A stretch of DNA of 64,000 nt. Origin: Neolewinella lacunae (GTDB taxonomy: Bacteria; Bacteroidota; Bacteroidia; Chitinophagales; Saprospiraceae). Within the stretch, counting starts at the first letter, position 1. Every line of letters starts with the position of its first letter. A program made the translations under genes and the position numbers. Shown here in pieces: positions 34,669 through 43,422 of this stretch. The stretch is taken from assembly GCF_014349155.1 (NCBI RefSeq), contig NZ_JACSIT010000098.1, positions 54,033-118,032 of the forward strand, given 5' to 3'. The notes below the pieces were generated by a model. That model did no database searches. It saw only the letters and a list, made by a program, of their open reading frames with translations, and was not told the DNA's origin.

Positions 34669-35234
34669 AATTATAAGGCGTGTTATGTTGGGCAACCAAA
34701 TAAAGCTGCCTGGTGAAAAATACAGCCGCTTACCCTTTGCAGAAAGGTGTGCAAACCCAGCCCTCCCGCAGGAAGGAACCAGCGCCGGGCAAGCGGCTCG
34801 AATTAGCAAAAAGGGGTGGCGCAGGCGACTAGTGGCCCGACTTACAACTAAGGGGAAGAATTAGTAATGCCAATACGTTCAGCGGGGATGTGTCAAAAGG
34901 CCAAATCAACAATAGGAGAGAACAACAAGGCCGGATTTCATTTTCCGTCTAATAAAACGGTCGTCTTTTGGTGGCGTAAAAGTAGGACCAGCAAATGTTA
35001 AAACCCGCCCGGCACGGAAAGCGTCTAGGGAGTGGTGGGCCACTTTTCGTAAGCGGTAGCTAAAGTCCCCCGCTGGTGGAGCAGCCTGCGGGTCGTCCGA
35101 GCGGTTTGGCTACCGCGCAGTTCTCCGACGCAGGGGGGCAAGGGAAGGATTCAGGGGGGGTATAAACGACACCGCCGCCGTCGAATCTTCTCGACGGCGG
35201 CGGCTCAAGCAATAAACTCCCGAAGGAATTGTAT
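34669..35234. other. Intergenic region, one strong hairpin, no gene seen
   Basis: 566 bp. Nothing protein-like on either strand. The 13-bp perfect hairpin at 35172-35203 is the one clear feature. Confidence 0.5.
35172..35203 (-). terminator. Perfect GC-rich hairpin downstream of the DUF4783 gene
   Basis: CCGCCGCCGTCGA at 35172-35184 and TCGACGGCGGCGG at 35191-35203 with a 6-nt loop. The T run on the minus side is weak. Confidence 0.5.
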
Positions 35235-35630
35235 TTAGTTTCGGTCAATGCGCAACTCCTGCAGGAGGATGCCATTGCCTTTTTTGGCGCCGTAGACGTA
35301 GACGCGGAAGGCTCCCTTGTTCGTGGTCAGCGTGCCAATGCAGTATTCGGCGTCTTCCGATTTCGAAGCGCCCTGGTGCACTTTCCCGAAACTTACGGAG
35401 GTAAAATCTTTGAAAAAGGCGGTCAGCGCGGCCTTGGCTTGCTCGCGGGTGTAGACGTTTTCCTGGTCGAGCAGGCTCAGTTCTACTTCGGCGTCCATGG
35501 CTGCCGCAATCTGATCCACGTTGCTTGCGCCGATGGCCCGGCAGATATCGTCTAACGCAACGGGAGCCTGGGCGGGTGCCGTGGTATAAAGACCAAAAAA
35601 GCTCAGAAAAACGAAGAGGAGCGATTTCAT
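35235..35630 (-). CDS. DUF4783 domain secreted protein
   Basis: 131 residues from the ATG at 35630. Signal peptide MKSLLFVFLSFFGLYTTAPA. The body (IGASNVDQIAAAMDAEVELSL ... AFFKDFTSVSFGKVHQG) follows the DUF4783 family of periplasmic, NTF2-like folds common in Bacteroidota. Function unknown; no active-site residues are expected. Confidence 0.85.
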   Translation of the reverse strand: MKSLLFVFLSFFGLYTTAPAQAPVALDDICRAIGASNVDQIAAAMDAEVELSLLDQENVYTREQAKAALTAFFKDFTSVSFGKVHQGASKSEDAEYCIGTLTTNKGAFRVYVYGAKKGNGILLQELRIDRN

Positions 35631-35960
35631 GGGAATCATTTTTAGTAGCGAAAAAACCGCCAGCGGAGCTGCGGGAGCTGGTTGGCGCGGTGAGCATGGC
35701 CGCTGGGGGCCAACTTTTCGCGAAAACCACTGTGTATCAGACGCATCCGGCCGTAAATGTCACACCGAAATCCCCTTTAAAACGCCCCCATGACCATGTG
35801 GATTGCTAAGATAAGGTTAAAGTTGATTGTCGGCTGGCTTTCGTAAAACCCCTTAAAGTGCGTTCGTGCCTTTGTTTTAATTGGGCGCTGAACGCGGGTG
35901 CAGTGCTGGGGATAAAAGAGCGAGGACTGTACCTTGTGCCCCGAAACCAAGCTACTCGCC
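35631..35960. other. Divergent intergenic region, no gene seen
   Basis: 330 bp between the DUF4783 gene and gpmI. A degenerate relative of the 18-bp motif (GGGCGCTGAACGCGGGTGC) is at ~35884-35902. No clear promoter box. Confidence 0.45.
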
Positions 35961-37511
35961 ATGACGCCCGCAAAATCCTTACTGGTAATTCTTGACGGCT
36001 GGGGGCTGGGCCAGCGGCCGGCTGCCGACGCCATCGCCCAGGCCAATACCCCTGTGTTTGACCGCATCTACCAGGACTGCCCCCACAGCACCCTGGTTAC
36101 CTACGGCGAGGAGGTGGGCCTCCCCGAGGGGCAGATGGGCAATTCCGAGGTGGGGCACCTCAACATCGGGGCGGGCCGCGTCGTATACCAAAGTTTTGCC
36201 CGCATCAACAAAGCCATCCGCGAGGGAGAATTTGCTACGCTGCCCGCCCTGCAAAATGCGCTCGCCTACGCCCGCAACGCAGATAAGGCCGTTCACCTCA
36301 TCGGCCTCGTCAGCGACGGCGGCGTACACTCCCACATCAATCACCTGCTGCGGCTGACGGACATCGCCACCGCCGCCGGCAACGAACGGGTCTACATCCA
36401 CGCCTTCACCGACGGCCGCGACGTGGCGCCCACCTCCGCCCTCGGCTACCTCGATACCGTCTTGCAACACATCGCCCACCAACCAACGAAGCTGGCCTCC
36501 GTCGTCGGGCGCTTTTACGCCATGGACCGCGATACCCGCTGGGAACGCGTCGCCGAAGCCTATAATGCCATGGCTCACGGCATCGGTCAGGCCACTACCG
36601 ATGTGATGACCACCATCCAGCAGCGCTACGAGGCCGGAGAAACGGATGAATTCATCAAACCCATCATCGTCACCGGCCCTGACGCCACCCCGGTGGCACG
36701 CATCTCCGAAGGCGACGTCGTCATCTGCTTCAACTTCCGCACCGACCGCCCCCGACAAATTACCCGCGCCCTCTGCCAGGAGGATTTTCCGGAGTTCGGC
36801 ATGTACTGCATTCCCAACCTCCGCTACCTGTGCCTGACCCAGTACGACGAGCGGTTCACCAACGTGGAGGTCCTCTTCGCCCCCACTGACCTGAGCCTGA
36901 CCATGGGCGAAGTCGTAAGCCGCGCGGGCAAAACCCAGGTCCGCATCGCCGAAACGGAAAAATATGCCCACGTTACCTTTTTCTTCAGCGGGGGCCAGGA
37001 GGAACCCTTTCCCGGCGAACGGCGTATCCTCATCGATTCTCCCCGGGAGGTGGAAACCTACGACGAGAAGCCCGAAATGAGTGCCTACGGGATTACCGAG
37101 GCCATTGTCCAGGACATCGCCGCCAATGGGCCCGACTTCATCTGCCTCAACTTTGCCAACACCGATATGGTAGGACACACGGGGGTCTGGACCGCCGCCG
37201 TCCGGGCCGCTGAAGTGGTTGACGAATGCCTGGGGCGCGTGCTCGCCGCCGCCCAGGCCCACGGCTACCATACGCTGGTGATTGCCGACCATGGCAACTC
37301 CGACATCATGTGGAATGAGGACGGCAGTGTTCACACGGCGCACACCACCAACCCCGTCCCCGTCGTTTACGTGGGGCCAGCTGCCGACGTTCGCCTGCTC
37401 GCCGGCGGGAAACTGGGCGACGTAGCACCTACCCTTCTGGCATTGATGGGGATCCCCCAGCCAGCGGCCATGACGGGCCAAAGCTTATTGGTGAGCGAAA
37501 ACCCGGCTTAG
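35961..37511 (+). CDS. gpmI: 2,3-bisphosphoglycerate-independent phosphoglycerate mutase
   Basis: A 516-residue cytoplasmic enzyme interconverting 3- and 2-phosphoglycerate in glycolysis, using two Mn ions. SLLVILDGWGLG is the first metal site, with QMGNSEVGHLNIGAGRVVYQ containing the catalytic Ser. FTDGRDVAPTSA, VGRFYAMDRDTRWERV and the C-terminal IADHGNSDIMW and HTAHTTNPVPVVYVG complete the family pattern. Full length. The ATG at 35961 gives the canonical start; nine extra upstream residues are unlikely. Confidence 0.95.
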   Translation: MTPAKSLLVILDGWGLGQRPAADAIAQANTPVFDRIYQDCPHSTLVTYGEEVGLPEGQMGNSEVGHLNIGAGRVVYQSFARINKAIREGEFATLPALQNALAYARNADKAVHLIGLVSDGGVHSHINHLLRLTDIATAAGNERVYIHAFTDGRDVAPTSALGYLDTVLQHIAHQPTKLASVVGRFYAMDRDTRWERVAEAYNAMAHGIGQATTDVMTTIQQRYEAGETDEFIKPIIVTGPDATPVARISEGDVVICFNFRTDRPRQITRALCQEDFPEFGMYCIPNLRYLCLTQYDERFTNVEVLFAPTDLSLTMGEVVSRAGKTQVRIAETEKYAHVTFFFSGGQEEPFPGERRILIDSPREVETYDEKPEMSAYGITEAIVQDIAANGPDFICLNFANTDMVGHTGVWTAAVRAAEVVDECLGRVLAAAQAHGYHTLVIADHGNSDIMWNEDGSVHTAHTTNPVPVVYVGPAADVRLLAGGKLGDVAPTLLALMGIPQPAAMTGQSLLVSENPA

Positions 37512-37706
37512 CCGTCCTTACGGTAGCGGGTCCGGCGGGCCGTTCAAAGACGGGAAGACCCGCCTCATCCAGTCCTGCCCTTGAGGCAACGGCAGCCTGA
37601 CGCCGGAGTTGGTACGGATAGAAAGGGAAAGAGGTTAGGGCTCAGTCCCGCAGTCGGCCGCAAGTGCCGGAACATTTCCGTACATTTCCACGCTAAAGTA
37701 CCGATC

Positions 37707-38441
37707 GTGCCCTTGAGAATAGTACAAATCACTGACCTCCACCTCCTCCCCGACGGAGAGGAACTGATGCGGCTTGACGTCAATGGCCGCCTGCTGCGCG
37801 TACTTCGCCACGCCCGGGAGTACAATCCGGATGCTTATTTCCTCACGGGCGATTTTTGCGCCACCTTGCCCCGGCAAGAGATTTACCACGCCATGCGCCA
37901 GATGCTGGATGGCCTCGGTAAACCTTACTACATCACTCCCGGCAATCACGATGACCGGGCCATGCTGCGCAATGCTTTCTACCTGGAGGGCCACGGCCAG
38001 GAACCGATCCGCGGTCTGGTCCGTGTTCAGGACAAAAACTTCCTTTTTCTGGATACCTCCCGTGGCTTCATTGATGGAGAACAGGTGGAATGGCTGGAGA
38101 TGGCGCTCCGGCAATTCCCGGCGGCGGAGATCGTAATGCACCACCCCCCCATTCCCATGGGCGTAAGGTTTATGGACCACGCCTACCCCTTGCGGGAGAC
38201 GGACCAGTTGCTACGCGTATTAACTTACGATGGGCACCCTCGCCGGGTTTTCTGTGGGCACTACCATTCCGGTCGGACGGTCGCCTACCGCAATCTGCAC
38301 GTCCACCTCTGCCCCCCCACCAGCTTTTTCATCGACCCCGTAGCTCCGGAATTTCAGCAAATCGATCTTCCCCCCGCCTACCTGCAGCTCGAATGGAACG
38401 ACCACGGTGCCTTTCAGGCCGCACCCATTTATTTGCCCTAA
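37707..38441 (+). CDS. Metallophosphoesterase, class III phosphodiesterase-like
   Basis: 244 residues from GTG at 37707 (TTG at 37713 is also possible; no ATG is placed correctly). RIVQITDLHLLPDGE, FLTGDFCATL, PGNHDDRAML, VMHHPPIPMG and CGHYHSG are the five metal and active-site blocks of CpdA-like phosphodiesterases, which hydrolyse cyclic AMP or other phosphodiesters. The longer open frame from 37581 adds residues that do not resemble the family. Confidence 0.85.
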   Translation: MPLRIVQITDLHLLPDGEELMRLDVNGRLLRVLRHAREYNPDAYFLTGDFCATLPRQEIYHAMRQMLDGLGKPYYITPGNHDDRAMLRNAFYLEGHGQEPIRGLVRVQDKNFLFLDTSRGFIDGEQVEWLEMALRQFPAAEIVMHHPPIPMGVRFMDHAYPLRETDQLLRVLTYDGHPRRVFCGHYHSGRTVAYRNLHVHLCPPTSFFIDPVAPEFQQIDLPPAYLQLEWNDHGAFQAAPIYLP

Positions 38442-38491
38442 GCCCGATTTAACCCGTTGGAGCGTCAGCAAAAAGTTTAACCCCGGGTTTG

Positions 38492-39523
38492 TTATTCGAA
38501 GCGGTATACCGTCTCCGTGGCGTAAGTTTCTCCGACGCGGAGCAGTGGGGTCTGGAAAGCGGCTTGGTTCGGTGAATCGGGGAAGTGCTGGGTTTCCAGG
38601 CAGATCGCTCCGTAGGTAGGCAGGGCTTCGCCGCCGCGCTGCCGGAACTGCCCCGGTGCAAAGTTGGCCGTAAATAGTTGCACCCCGGGTTCGGTGGTGA
38701 AACAGCGCAGGCTACGGCCGGTGGCGGGGTCGGTTAGCAGGGCAAACTCCCGCAAGCTGCCGTCGTAGCCCCGCACTGCGAAGGTGTGGTCGTATCCGTT
38801 GGCCAGTTGCACCTGGGGGTGGTCTGCCTTGATGTCTTTTCCCACGGCTTTCGGGCTGCGGAAGTCGAAAGGGCTGCCCGCCACATCGGCCAGGCTGCCG
38901 GTGGGGATGAGGCGGTCATTGACGGGCACGTAGTGGTCGGCGGCCAGTTGTAAAACCTGCTCCAGTACGGTGGGAGCGCTACCGATGTTGAAGTAGCTGT
39001 GGTTGGTCAGGTTGACGATGGTGTCTTCAGTAGTGGTGGCCCGGTAGGCAATGCGCAGCTCGTTTTCGTCGGTCCAGGCGTAGGTGCAGCGTACGCTAAG
39101 CGTACCGGGGAAGCCTTGGTCGCCAGCCGGGCTGACCAAATCACATTCGAGGACCGCTGCCGCGTTGGTCGTGCGGGCGTTGGCGCTCCAGATGCACTTA
39201 TCAAAGCCCCGGGGACCGCCGTGGAGTTGGTTGCCTTTATCGTTGGTGGCCAGCGTATAGGTCTTGCCCCCCAGTTGGAATTGCCCGTTGGCGATGCGGT
39301 TGCCGTAGCGCCCCACCAGCGCACCGTAGTAAGGCTGTTCCCCGAGGTAATCCGCCAGCGCGTCAAAACCGATGACCATTTCGGCACCACCGATCTGGAT
39401 TGACGTAACGGTTGCGCCATAATCAGAAATGGCTACCTGGTTGCCGCGGCGGTTGGTGAGGGTGTACAAATTGGCGGGGCCAGCGGGCGTGGTTCCCCAG
39501 TGCCGGTGGTGGACGGTGGGCAT
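38492..39523 (-). CDS. galM: Galactose mutarotase (aldose 1-epimerase)
   Basis: 343 residues. SDYGATVTSIQIGGAEMVIGFD, LVGRYGNRIANGQF, LTNHSYFNIG with the catalytic His, VNDRLIPTG, YDHTFAVRG and FCLETQHFPDSPNQ-type C-terminus match GalM. The enzyme interconverts alpha and beta anomers of hexoses. No signal peptide, so cytoplasmic. It may be transcribed with the mutA-like gene 45 bp upstream, but a functional link is not clear. Confidence 0.92.
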   Translation of the reverse strand: MPTVHHRHWGTTPAGPANLYTLTNRRGNQVAISDYGATVTSIQIGGAEMVIGFDALADYLGEQPYYGALVGRYGNRIANGQFQLGGKTYTLATNDKGNQLHGGPRGFDKCIWSANARTTNAAAVLECDLVSPAGDQGFPGTLSVRCTYAWTDENELRIAYRATTTEDTIVNLTNHSYFNIGSAPTVLEQVLQLAADHYVPVNDRLIPTGSLADVAGSPFDFRSPKAVGKDIKADHPQVQLANGYDHTFAVRGYDGSLREFALLTDPATGRSLRCFTTEPGVQLFTANFAPGQFRQRGGEALPTYGAICLETQHFPDSPNQAAFQTPLLRVGETYATETVYRFE

Positions 39524-39568
39524 GCGGGTGGTATTGGAGAGGTGCCAGGATCAAACCCCGGCGAGTAC

Positions 39569-40708
39569 TTAAATTTCGGTGGCGTGAGCGAAGCCTCCCT
39601 GGGCGGCAATGTTAGCCAATTTCCCCCGGGTGGCGGTGGTGAGGGCTTCGGTAAGGGTGCTCAGGTAGGCTTCGTCCAAAGGCAGCATGGCCGCATCTGC
39701 GGGCCGCAGCTTTTGCAGGATGCTCAGAGCAATTTGCCGGCCTTCCGGGCTGGGCGGGCGGTCCATCCCCTCGGCCGGCGCCAAAAAGACCAGGTCGGCT
39801 CCCCCGTGAATGGCGGCCAGGGCCTGAAAGGTGAGGTTGCGCTGGTTCGCTTCCCGGTCGCCCGTCATCGTGTCCATGTCCGAGTGGGCGGATACCAGGG
39901 TGGTTCCGGCGCTTTCAATCCCCATTCCGGCAAGGGCTTCGGCCCAGAGGGTGCGGAAGGCCCGTAGTTTGGCGATGTCTCCGTAAAGCGAAGTACCCAC
40001 CGTGAAGGCAAATTTCAAATGCCGGACGGCCAGAGCTGCCGGGTAGCGCCGCGCCTCCAGTTGGCGCAAATACTCTGTGCCTTTGGCAATGGCCAGCGCC
40101 AGCTCTGCGTCCGCCTGCCCGATGCCATTATTGAAGCCAGCAGCGTTGACCTGCAGGACCCGGAAACCGGGCATCCAGCGGGCGACGAAATACAGCAAGC
40201 GGATGAGGGGCGGAAAAGGGGGCTCCGACCAATCCAGCAGGGGGTCAAAATCCACCGAACCTTCGATGGCGGCCAGGTCGTACTGTTCCTTGCGGAGGTA
40301 GTGGACCAGGTCACGAAACAACTCCGCCGGGTCTTGGCCGGGGTAGCGGAGGGAACAGTGGAGACTGACGCCGTTGGCGGGAATATCCTGAAGGATGGTA
40401 TCCAGATCCGCCAGCCGGGGTTGACGGTAAAGGCGGAAAAGCAGGGCTTCGGCACCTCCGGCCAGTTCTTCCTTCGCGTAGGCATTGATGGCTTCGTTGG
40501 AGCCAGAATCCACGTAAGCGCCCGCCTGCCAGCGGCGTTGGTCAGCGGCGGCCGGCTCCGCTACGGGTTCGGGCAGACCCCGGAATGCGGCGAAGGCTTG
40601 GCGGTCGCGGGCTTCGATGGTCAGGCCGTCGGTACGGTCATTGACCCGGGATAACCAATCTTCGTGGCCGGCGGAGGGGTAGGACAGGGGCTGGTCCGTA
40701 CTGGGCAT
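39569..40708 (-). CDS. mutA: Methylmalonyl-CoA mutase small-subunit-like protein (isolated)
   Basis: 379 residues. RYPGQDPAELFRDLVHYLRKEQYDLAAIEG, VNAAGFNNGIGQADAELALAIAKG, FTVGTSLYGDIAKLRAFRTLW, and SAHSDMDTMTGDREANQRNLTFQALAAIHGGADL place it with the beta (non-catalytic) subunit of methylmalonyl-CoA mutase. The B12-binding C-terminal domain is absent. The large subunit (mutB), normally the next gene, is not within the window. The family is usually 450-640 residues, so this is short. The ATG at 40708 is preferred to one at 40804. Confidence 0.82.
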   Translation of the reverse strand: MPSTDQPLSYPSAGHEDWLSRVNDRTDGLTIEARDRQAFAAFRGLPEPVAEPAAADQRRWQAGAYVDSGSNEAINAYAKEELAGGAEALLFRLYRQPRLADLDTILQDIPANGVSLHCSLRYPGQDPAELFRDLVHYLRKEQYDLAAIEGSVDFDPLLDWSEPPFPPLIRLLYFVARWMPGFRVLQVNAAGFNNGIGQADAELALAIAKGTEYLRQLEARRYPAALAVRHLKFAFTVGTSLYGDIAKLRAFRTLWAEALAGMGIESAGTTLVSAHSDMDTMTGDREANQRNLTFQALAAIHGGADLVFLAPAEGMDRPPSPEGRQIALSILQKLRPADAAMLPLDEAYLSTLTEALTTATRGKLANIAAQGGFAHATEI

Positions 40709-40845
40709 GGGCTTGAAGTCTGTGGGCAGAAGGCCCGGTGGAGAATGCAGGCGGAAGTTACACCGTCTCGGCGAAAGTGGGGGCATTCGTACCCCCCGGC
40801 GCAAAAAATAAGCTGCCGGCCGGGAGTAAGCCAGGGCCCAGGCAA

Positions 40846-41301
40846 CTACTTCAGGCGCTCGTCGTTCCGGCGCAAGTGAACTTTCGTCGTTCCGTCCATC
40901 AGGATAAGCGAGCCGTCGTCTTGAAGGCTACAAGCCACCGTGCCGTTGAGCAGGCCCAGCACCACGCGCTCCTGATCGGCGGCGTCCTCGCAGTACATTT
41001 TGGTGGCCATCACGCCGGGCACTTCCATGCGGCCGTCTTTGGCGCTCCAGTCGCCGCCAAAGGCATTGCAACCCGTATTGCCGCCAATCTGGTTTTCGCG
41101 GATGGCCACAAAACCCCGGTCATTGGCGGCGGGCACTACGCGGCCTTCAGATTCGCAGCGGACGATGTCCCAGCCCGAAGGGATTGGAATGTTTTGCATA
41201 GCTGTAGTGGGGGTTTGGTCACCCCGTTCGTAGGTGGCGGGTTTGGGGTGGCAGGCCACGCCGAAAAGAAGAACAGCAAAGGCCAGGAGAAGCGTGCGCA
41301 T
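40846..41301 (-). CDS. META-domain lipoprotein
   Basis: 151 residues. LLLAFAVLLFGVAC gives a lipobox Cys near residue 17. NQIGGNTGCNAFGGDWSAKDGRMEVPGVMATKMYC carries the META-domain signature (GCN.. and T.M.C). Such domains are found in periplasmic proteins and in HslJ-type stress lipoproteins. The role here is unknown. Confidence 0.82.
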   Translation of the reverse strand: MRTLLLAFAVLLFGVACHPKPATYERGDQTPTTAMQNIPIPSGWDIVRCESEGRVVPAANDRGFVAIRENQIGGNTGCNAFGGDWSAKDGRMEVPGVMATKMYCEDAADQERVVLGLLNGTVACSLQDDGSLILMDGTTKVHLRRNDERLK

Positions 41302-41456
41302 AGCGGATAATGAGTTGATTTTGGGGCGAAGCCAGGTGCAAGGTACGCCATTGGGAGCAAGGCGAGAGCGGACCAGCCCACCGTGGAAATAACGCGCAGT
41401 CCGCGCCGATGTTCTGCCGCCGGGGGGGCTAACCCGCGCCCGCGTCAGCTGGTCCG

Positions 41457-42425
41457 CTAGGCGATCCCCAGGTGCAGGATCCGGCCACCGGAGTAGTTGA
41501 CGGGCATGGTGCTTTTGCCGATGACGATGCCGTCTTCGGGGGCTTCGTAGCGTTCTTTGACGTTGCCAAAGACGTCGCGGAGGGTGGCAACGGACTGTCC
41601 TTTGCTTACCCGCTCCAGCAACTCCACCTCCAGCGTCAGCAGGCCACCGGTGTGGGTATAGAGCCAGTAGCTTTTGCGGCAGAGGACCGGCGGGTTTTCG
41701 CTGGTGATGATGTCGTCGGCAGTCATCTTGAGATGGGAAAGTACGTTGTGGACGCCTTCGAGGCCGCTGCGGATGAGTTTGCGTTGGTAAACGCCGGGGT
41801 TGCCCACCTCGAGGGTGATGGCCGGGATGCCCAGCTCGGCGGCAGCCCCGCGCAGGGTACCATCGCTGGGGGGATTATGGACGATGATCTGGGGGTTTTG
41901 CAGCATCGCCAGCTGGCGGGTGGTCTCCTGGGCCATGTCGGCCCGGACGTAGTAGCTGTTCGTCCGCCCGCGGCTGGCGGTGTGGAGGTCGAGCAAAAAG
42001 CTGAAGTGGCGGATGGCGCGCTGGATCAAGCGGCTGGCGAAGACCTGGCTGGCGTTACCCCTGGGGTTGCCGGGCATGATGTGGTTGAGGTCCGTCCCGT
42101 CCAGATAAAAACGTTGCTGGCGGAAAAAACCGGGGACGTTGACCACCAGCAAGCCGATGATGGTGCCATGGAGTTCTTCCACGTCGAGGTCCGCAAAGAG
42201 GCGCTGGATGACGCGGATGCCGTTGAGCTCGTCGCCGTGAATGGCCGCCGTCAGGCCCAGCGTTGGGCCGGGGTAGCGGCCTTTGGCGATGATGACGGGG
42301 ATGCGTACGGGCTCCCCCAGGGCGTCGCTGACCAGGCGCAGCCAGTAGTGGCGGCAGGTGCCCGGGGCTACGTCGGCCTGGGCCAGGTCAGTGATGATGG
42401 GTATGGTGTCTTCAGCGGTTTGCAT
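41457..42425 (-). CDS. Succinylglutamate desuccinylase / aspartoacylase family amidohydrolase
   Basis: 322 residues. GLTAAIHGDELNGIRVIQRL supplies the first zinc ligands (HGDE), FLLDLHTASRGR another His, and ITLEVGNPGV the catalytic Glu. This is the M14-related AstE/ASPA zinc hydrolase family, which cuts amide bonds between an acyl group and an amino acid. The C-terminal ~70 residues resemble a biotinyl-lipoyl-like barrel (EAPEDGIVIGKSTMPVNYSGG). It starts at ATG 42425 inside the end of the ATP-grasp gene (14 bp overlap), the last gene of a three-gene operon. Confidence 0.85.
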   Translation of the reverse strand: MQTAEDTIPIITDLAQADVAPGTCRHYWLRLVSDALGEPVRIPVIIAKGRYPGPTLGLTAAIHGDELNGIRVIQRLFADLDVEELHGTIIGLLVVNVPGFFRQQRFYLDGTDLNHIMPGNPRGNASQVFASRLIQRAIRHFSFLLDLHTASRGRTNSYYVRADMAQETTRQLAMLQNPQIIVHNPPSDGTLRGAAAELGIPAITLEVGNPGVYQRKLIRSGLEGVHNVLSHLKMTADDIITSENPPVLCRKSYWLYTHTGGLLTLEVELLERVSKGQSVATLRDVFGNVKERYEAPEDGIVIGKSTMPVNYSGGRILHLGIA

Positions 42426-43422
42426 AACAGTAATTGAAAAGTTCGTCGATGGCTTGCTGGAGGATGGGCCGGCCAGACTGGGCCTCCGCCTGGGGAAACC
42501 CCCCAATACTGAGTGTGTTCAATTCGGAGAGGACGCGCTGCCCGTCGTCGCCCACCAGGGTGTCCATGCCGAAGAAAACGACGCCTTTGGCCAGCAAGAG
42601 GGGGGCGATGACGTCAATCATCTTTTGTTCCACCGCGTCGATTTCGGCGGGCACGGAGCGTCCGCCCTGGGCTACGTTGCACAACCAGCCATCGGGCGGC
42701 GGCAGGCGCAGGGAGGCCCCGAGGACTTTTCCGTTGACTACCAGGATGCGCTTGTCCCCTTCCGTCACGCGGTCGAGAAATTTCATAGCCAGGTAGCCTT
42801 CGTTGCGGAGTTGGGCGGTGCGGCGGGCCAGCCAGGTGGCCAGCGGGAAGGTTTGGCCGTCTTCCTCGGCCGAGCCGTTGAGGATTTTCACGATGCCATT
42901 GCCGCCGTGGGCGTAGAGGGGCTTGAGCACGGCCGCAAAGCGTTCGGCAAAGGCGTAGACTTCGGCCGGGCTCTGGACGAGGGCCAGGGGCGGGCAAAAT
43001 TCGGCAAAATGGCGGAGGTAGGCCTTGTTGCCGGTCTCCAGCAGTCCGGAGGGTCGGTTGATGATGAGTTGGGCATTGGCTTGGGCGGCGGCCTCGACGC
43101 GGAGCAGGAAGGCTTCGCTGGCGGGGTGGGGCAGGCGCATCCATACCACGTCGTAATCAGCCAGGGCGGCGGGGAAGGTGTTGTGGGTAAAAACCTCTCC
43201 GGCCGGTTGGTAGGCAAAACCTTGCCCGACCACCGCGCACTGCACCTGCGTCAGCGCCCGCGCATCAAAAAAGGCGGCGTTGGCGGGCAGGCCCCGACTG
43301 GCGATGTGCAGAACGGCGCAGCGCGGGTCGGCGGCCAGGCGGGGAGCGAGGGCGTAAAGCGAGTTTTGGTCAGTGTGGTCGCGGTGGTCCGTTAGGATGA
43401 GGAAGCGGAGCGCTGGGTTCAT
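42412..43422 (-). CDS. ATP-grasp ligase, glutathione-synthetase-like
   Basis: 336 residues. INRPSGLLETGNKAYLRHF, VLKPLYAHGGNGIVKI (ATP-binding loop), GDKRILVVNGKVLGASLRL and VLSELNTLSIGGF match the GshB/RimK-type ATP-grasp fold, which joins a carboxylate to an amine using ATP. The GshB partner gene (gshA) is absent. It overlaps both neighbours, so the three proteins are likely made together. The substrate may be an amino acid, a peptide or another acid; not known. Confidence 0.82.
   Translation of the reverse strand: MNPALRFLILTDHRDHTDQNSLYALAPRLAADPRCAVLHIASRGLPANAAFFDARALTQVQCAVVGQGFAYQPAGEVFTHNTFPAALADYDVVWMRLPHPASEAFLLRVEAAAQANAQLIINRPSGLLETGNKAYLRHFAEFCPPLALVQSPAEVYAFAERFAAVLKPLYAHGGNGIVKILNGSAEEDGQTFPLATWLARRTAQLRNEGYLAMKFLDRVTEGDKRILVVNGKVLGASLRLPPPDGWLCNVAQGGRSVPAEIDAVEQKMIDVIAPLLLAKGVVFFGMDTLVGDDGQRVLSELNTLSIGGFPQAEAQSGRPILQQAIDELFNYCYANR

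Noticed and set aside
35979..37481. 500-codon antisense frame over gpmI
   Set aside because: gpmI is certain; the antisense protein has no recognisable motif and a composition typical of mirrored GC-rich codons.
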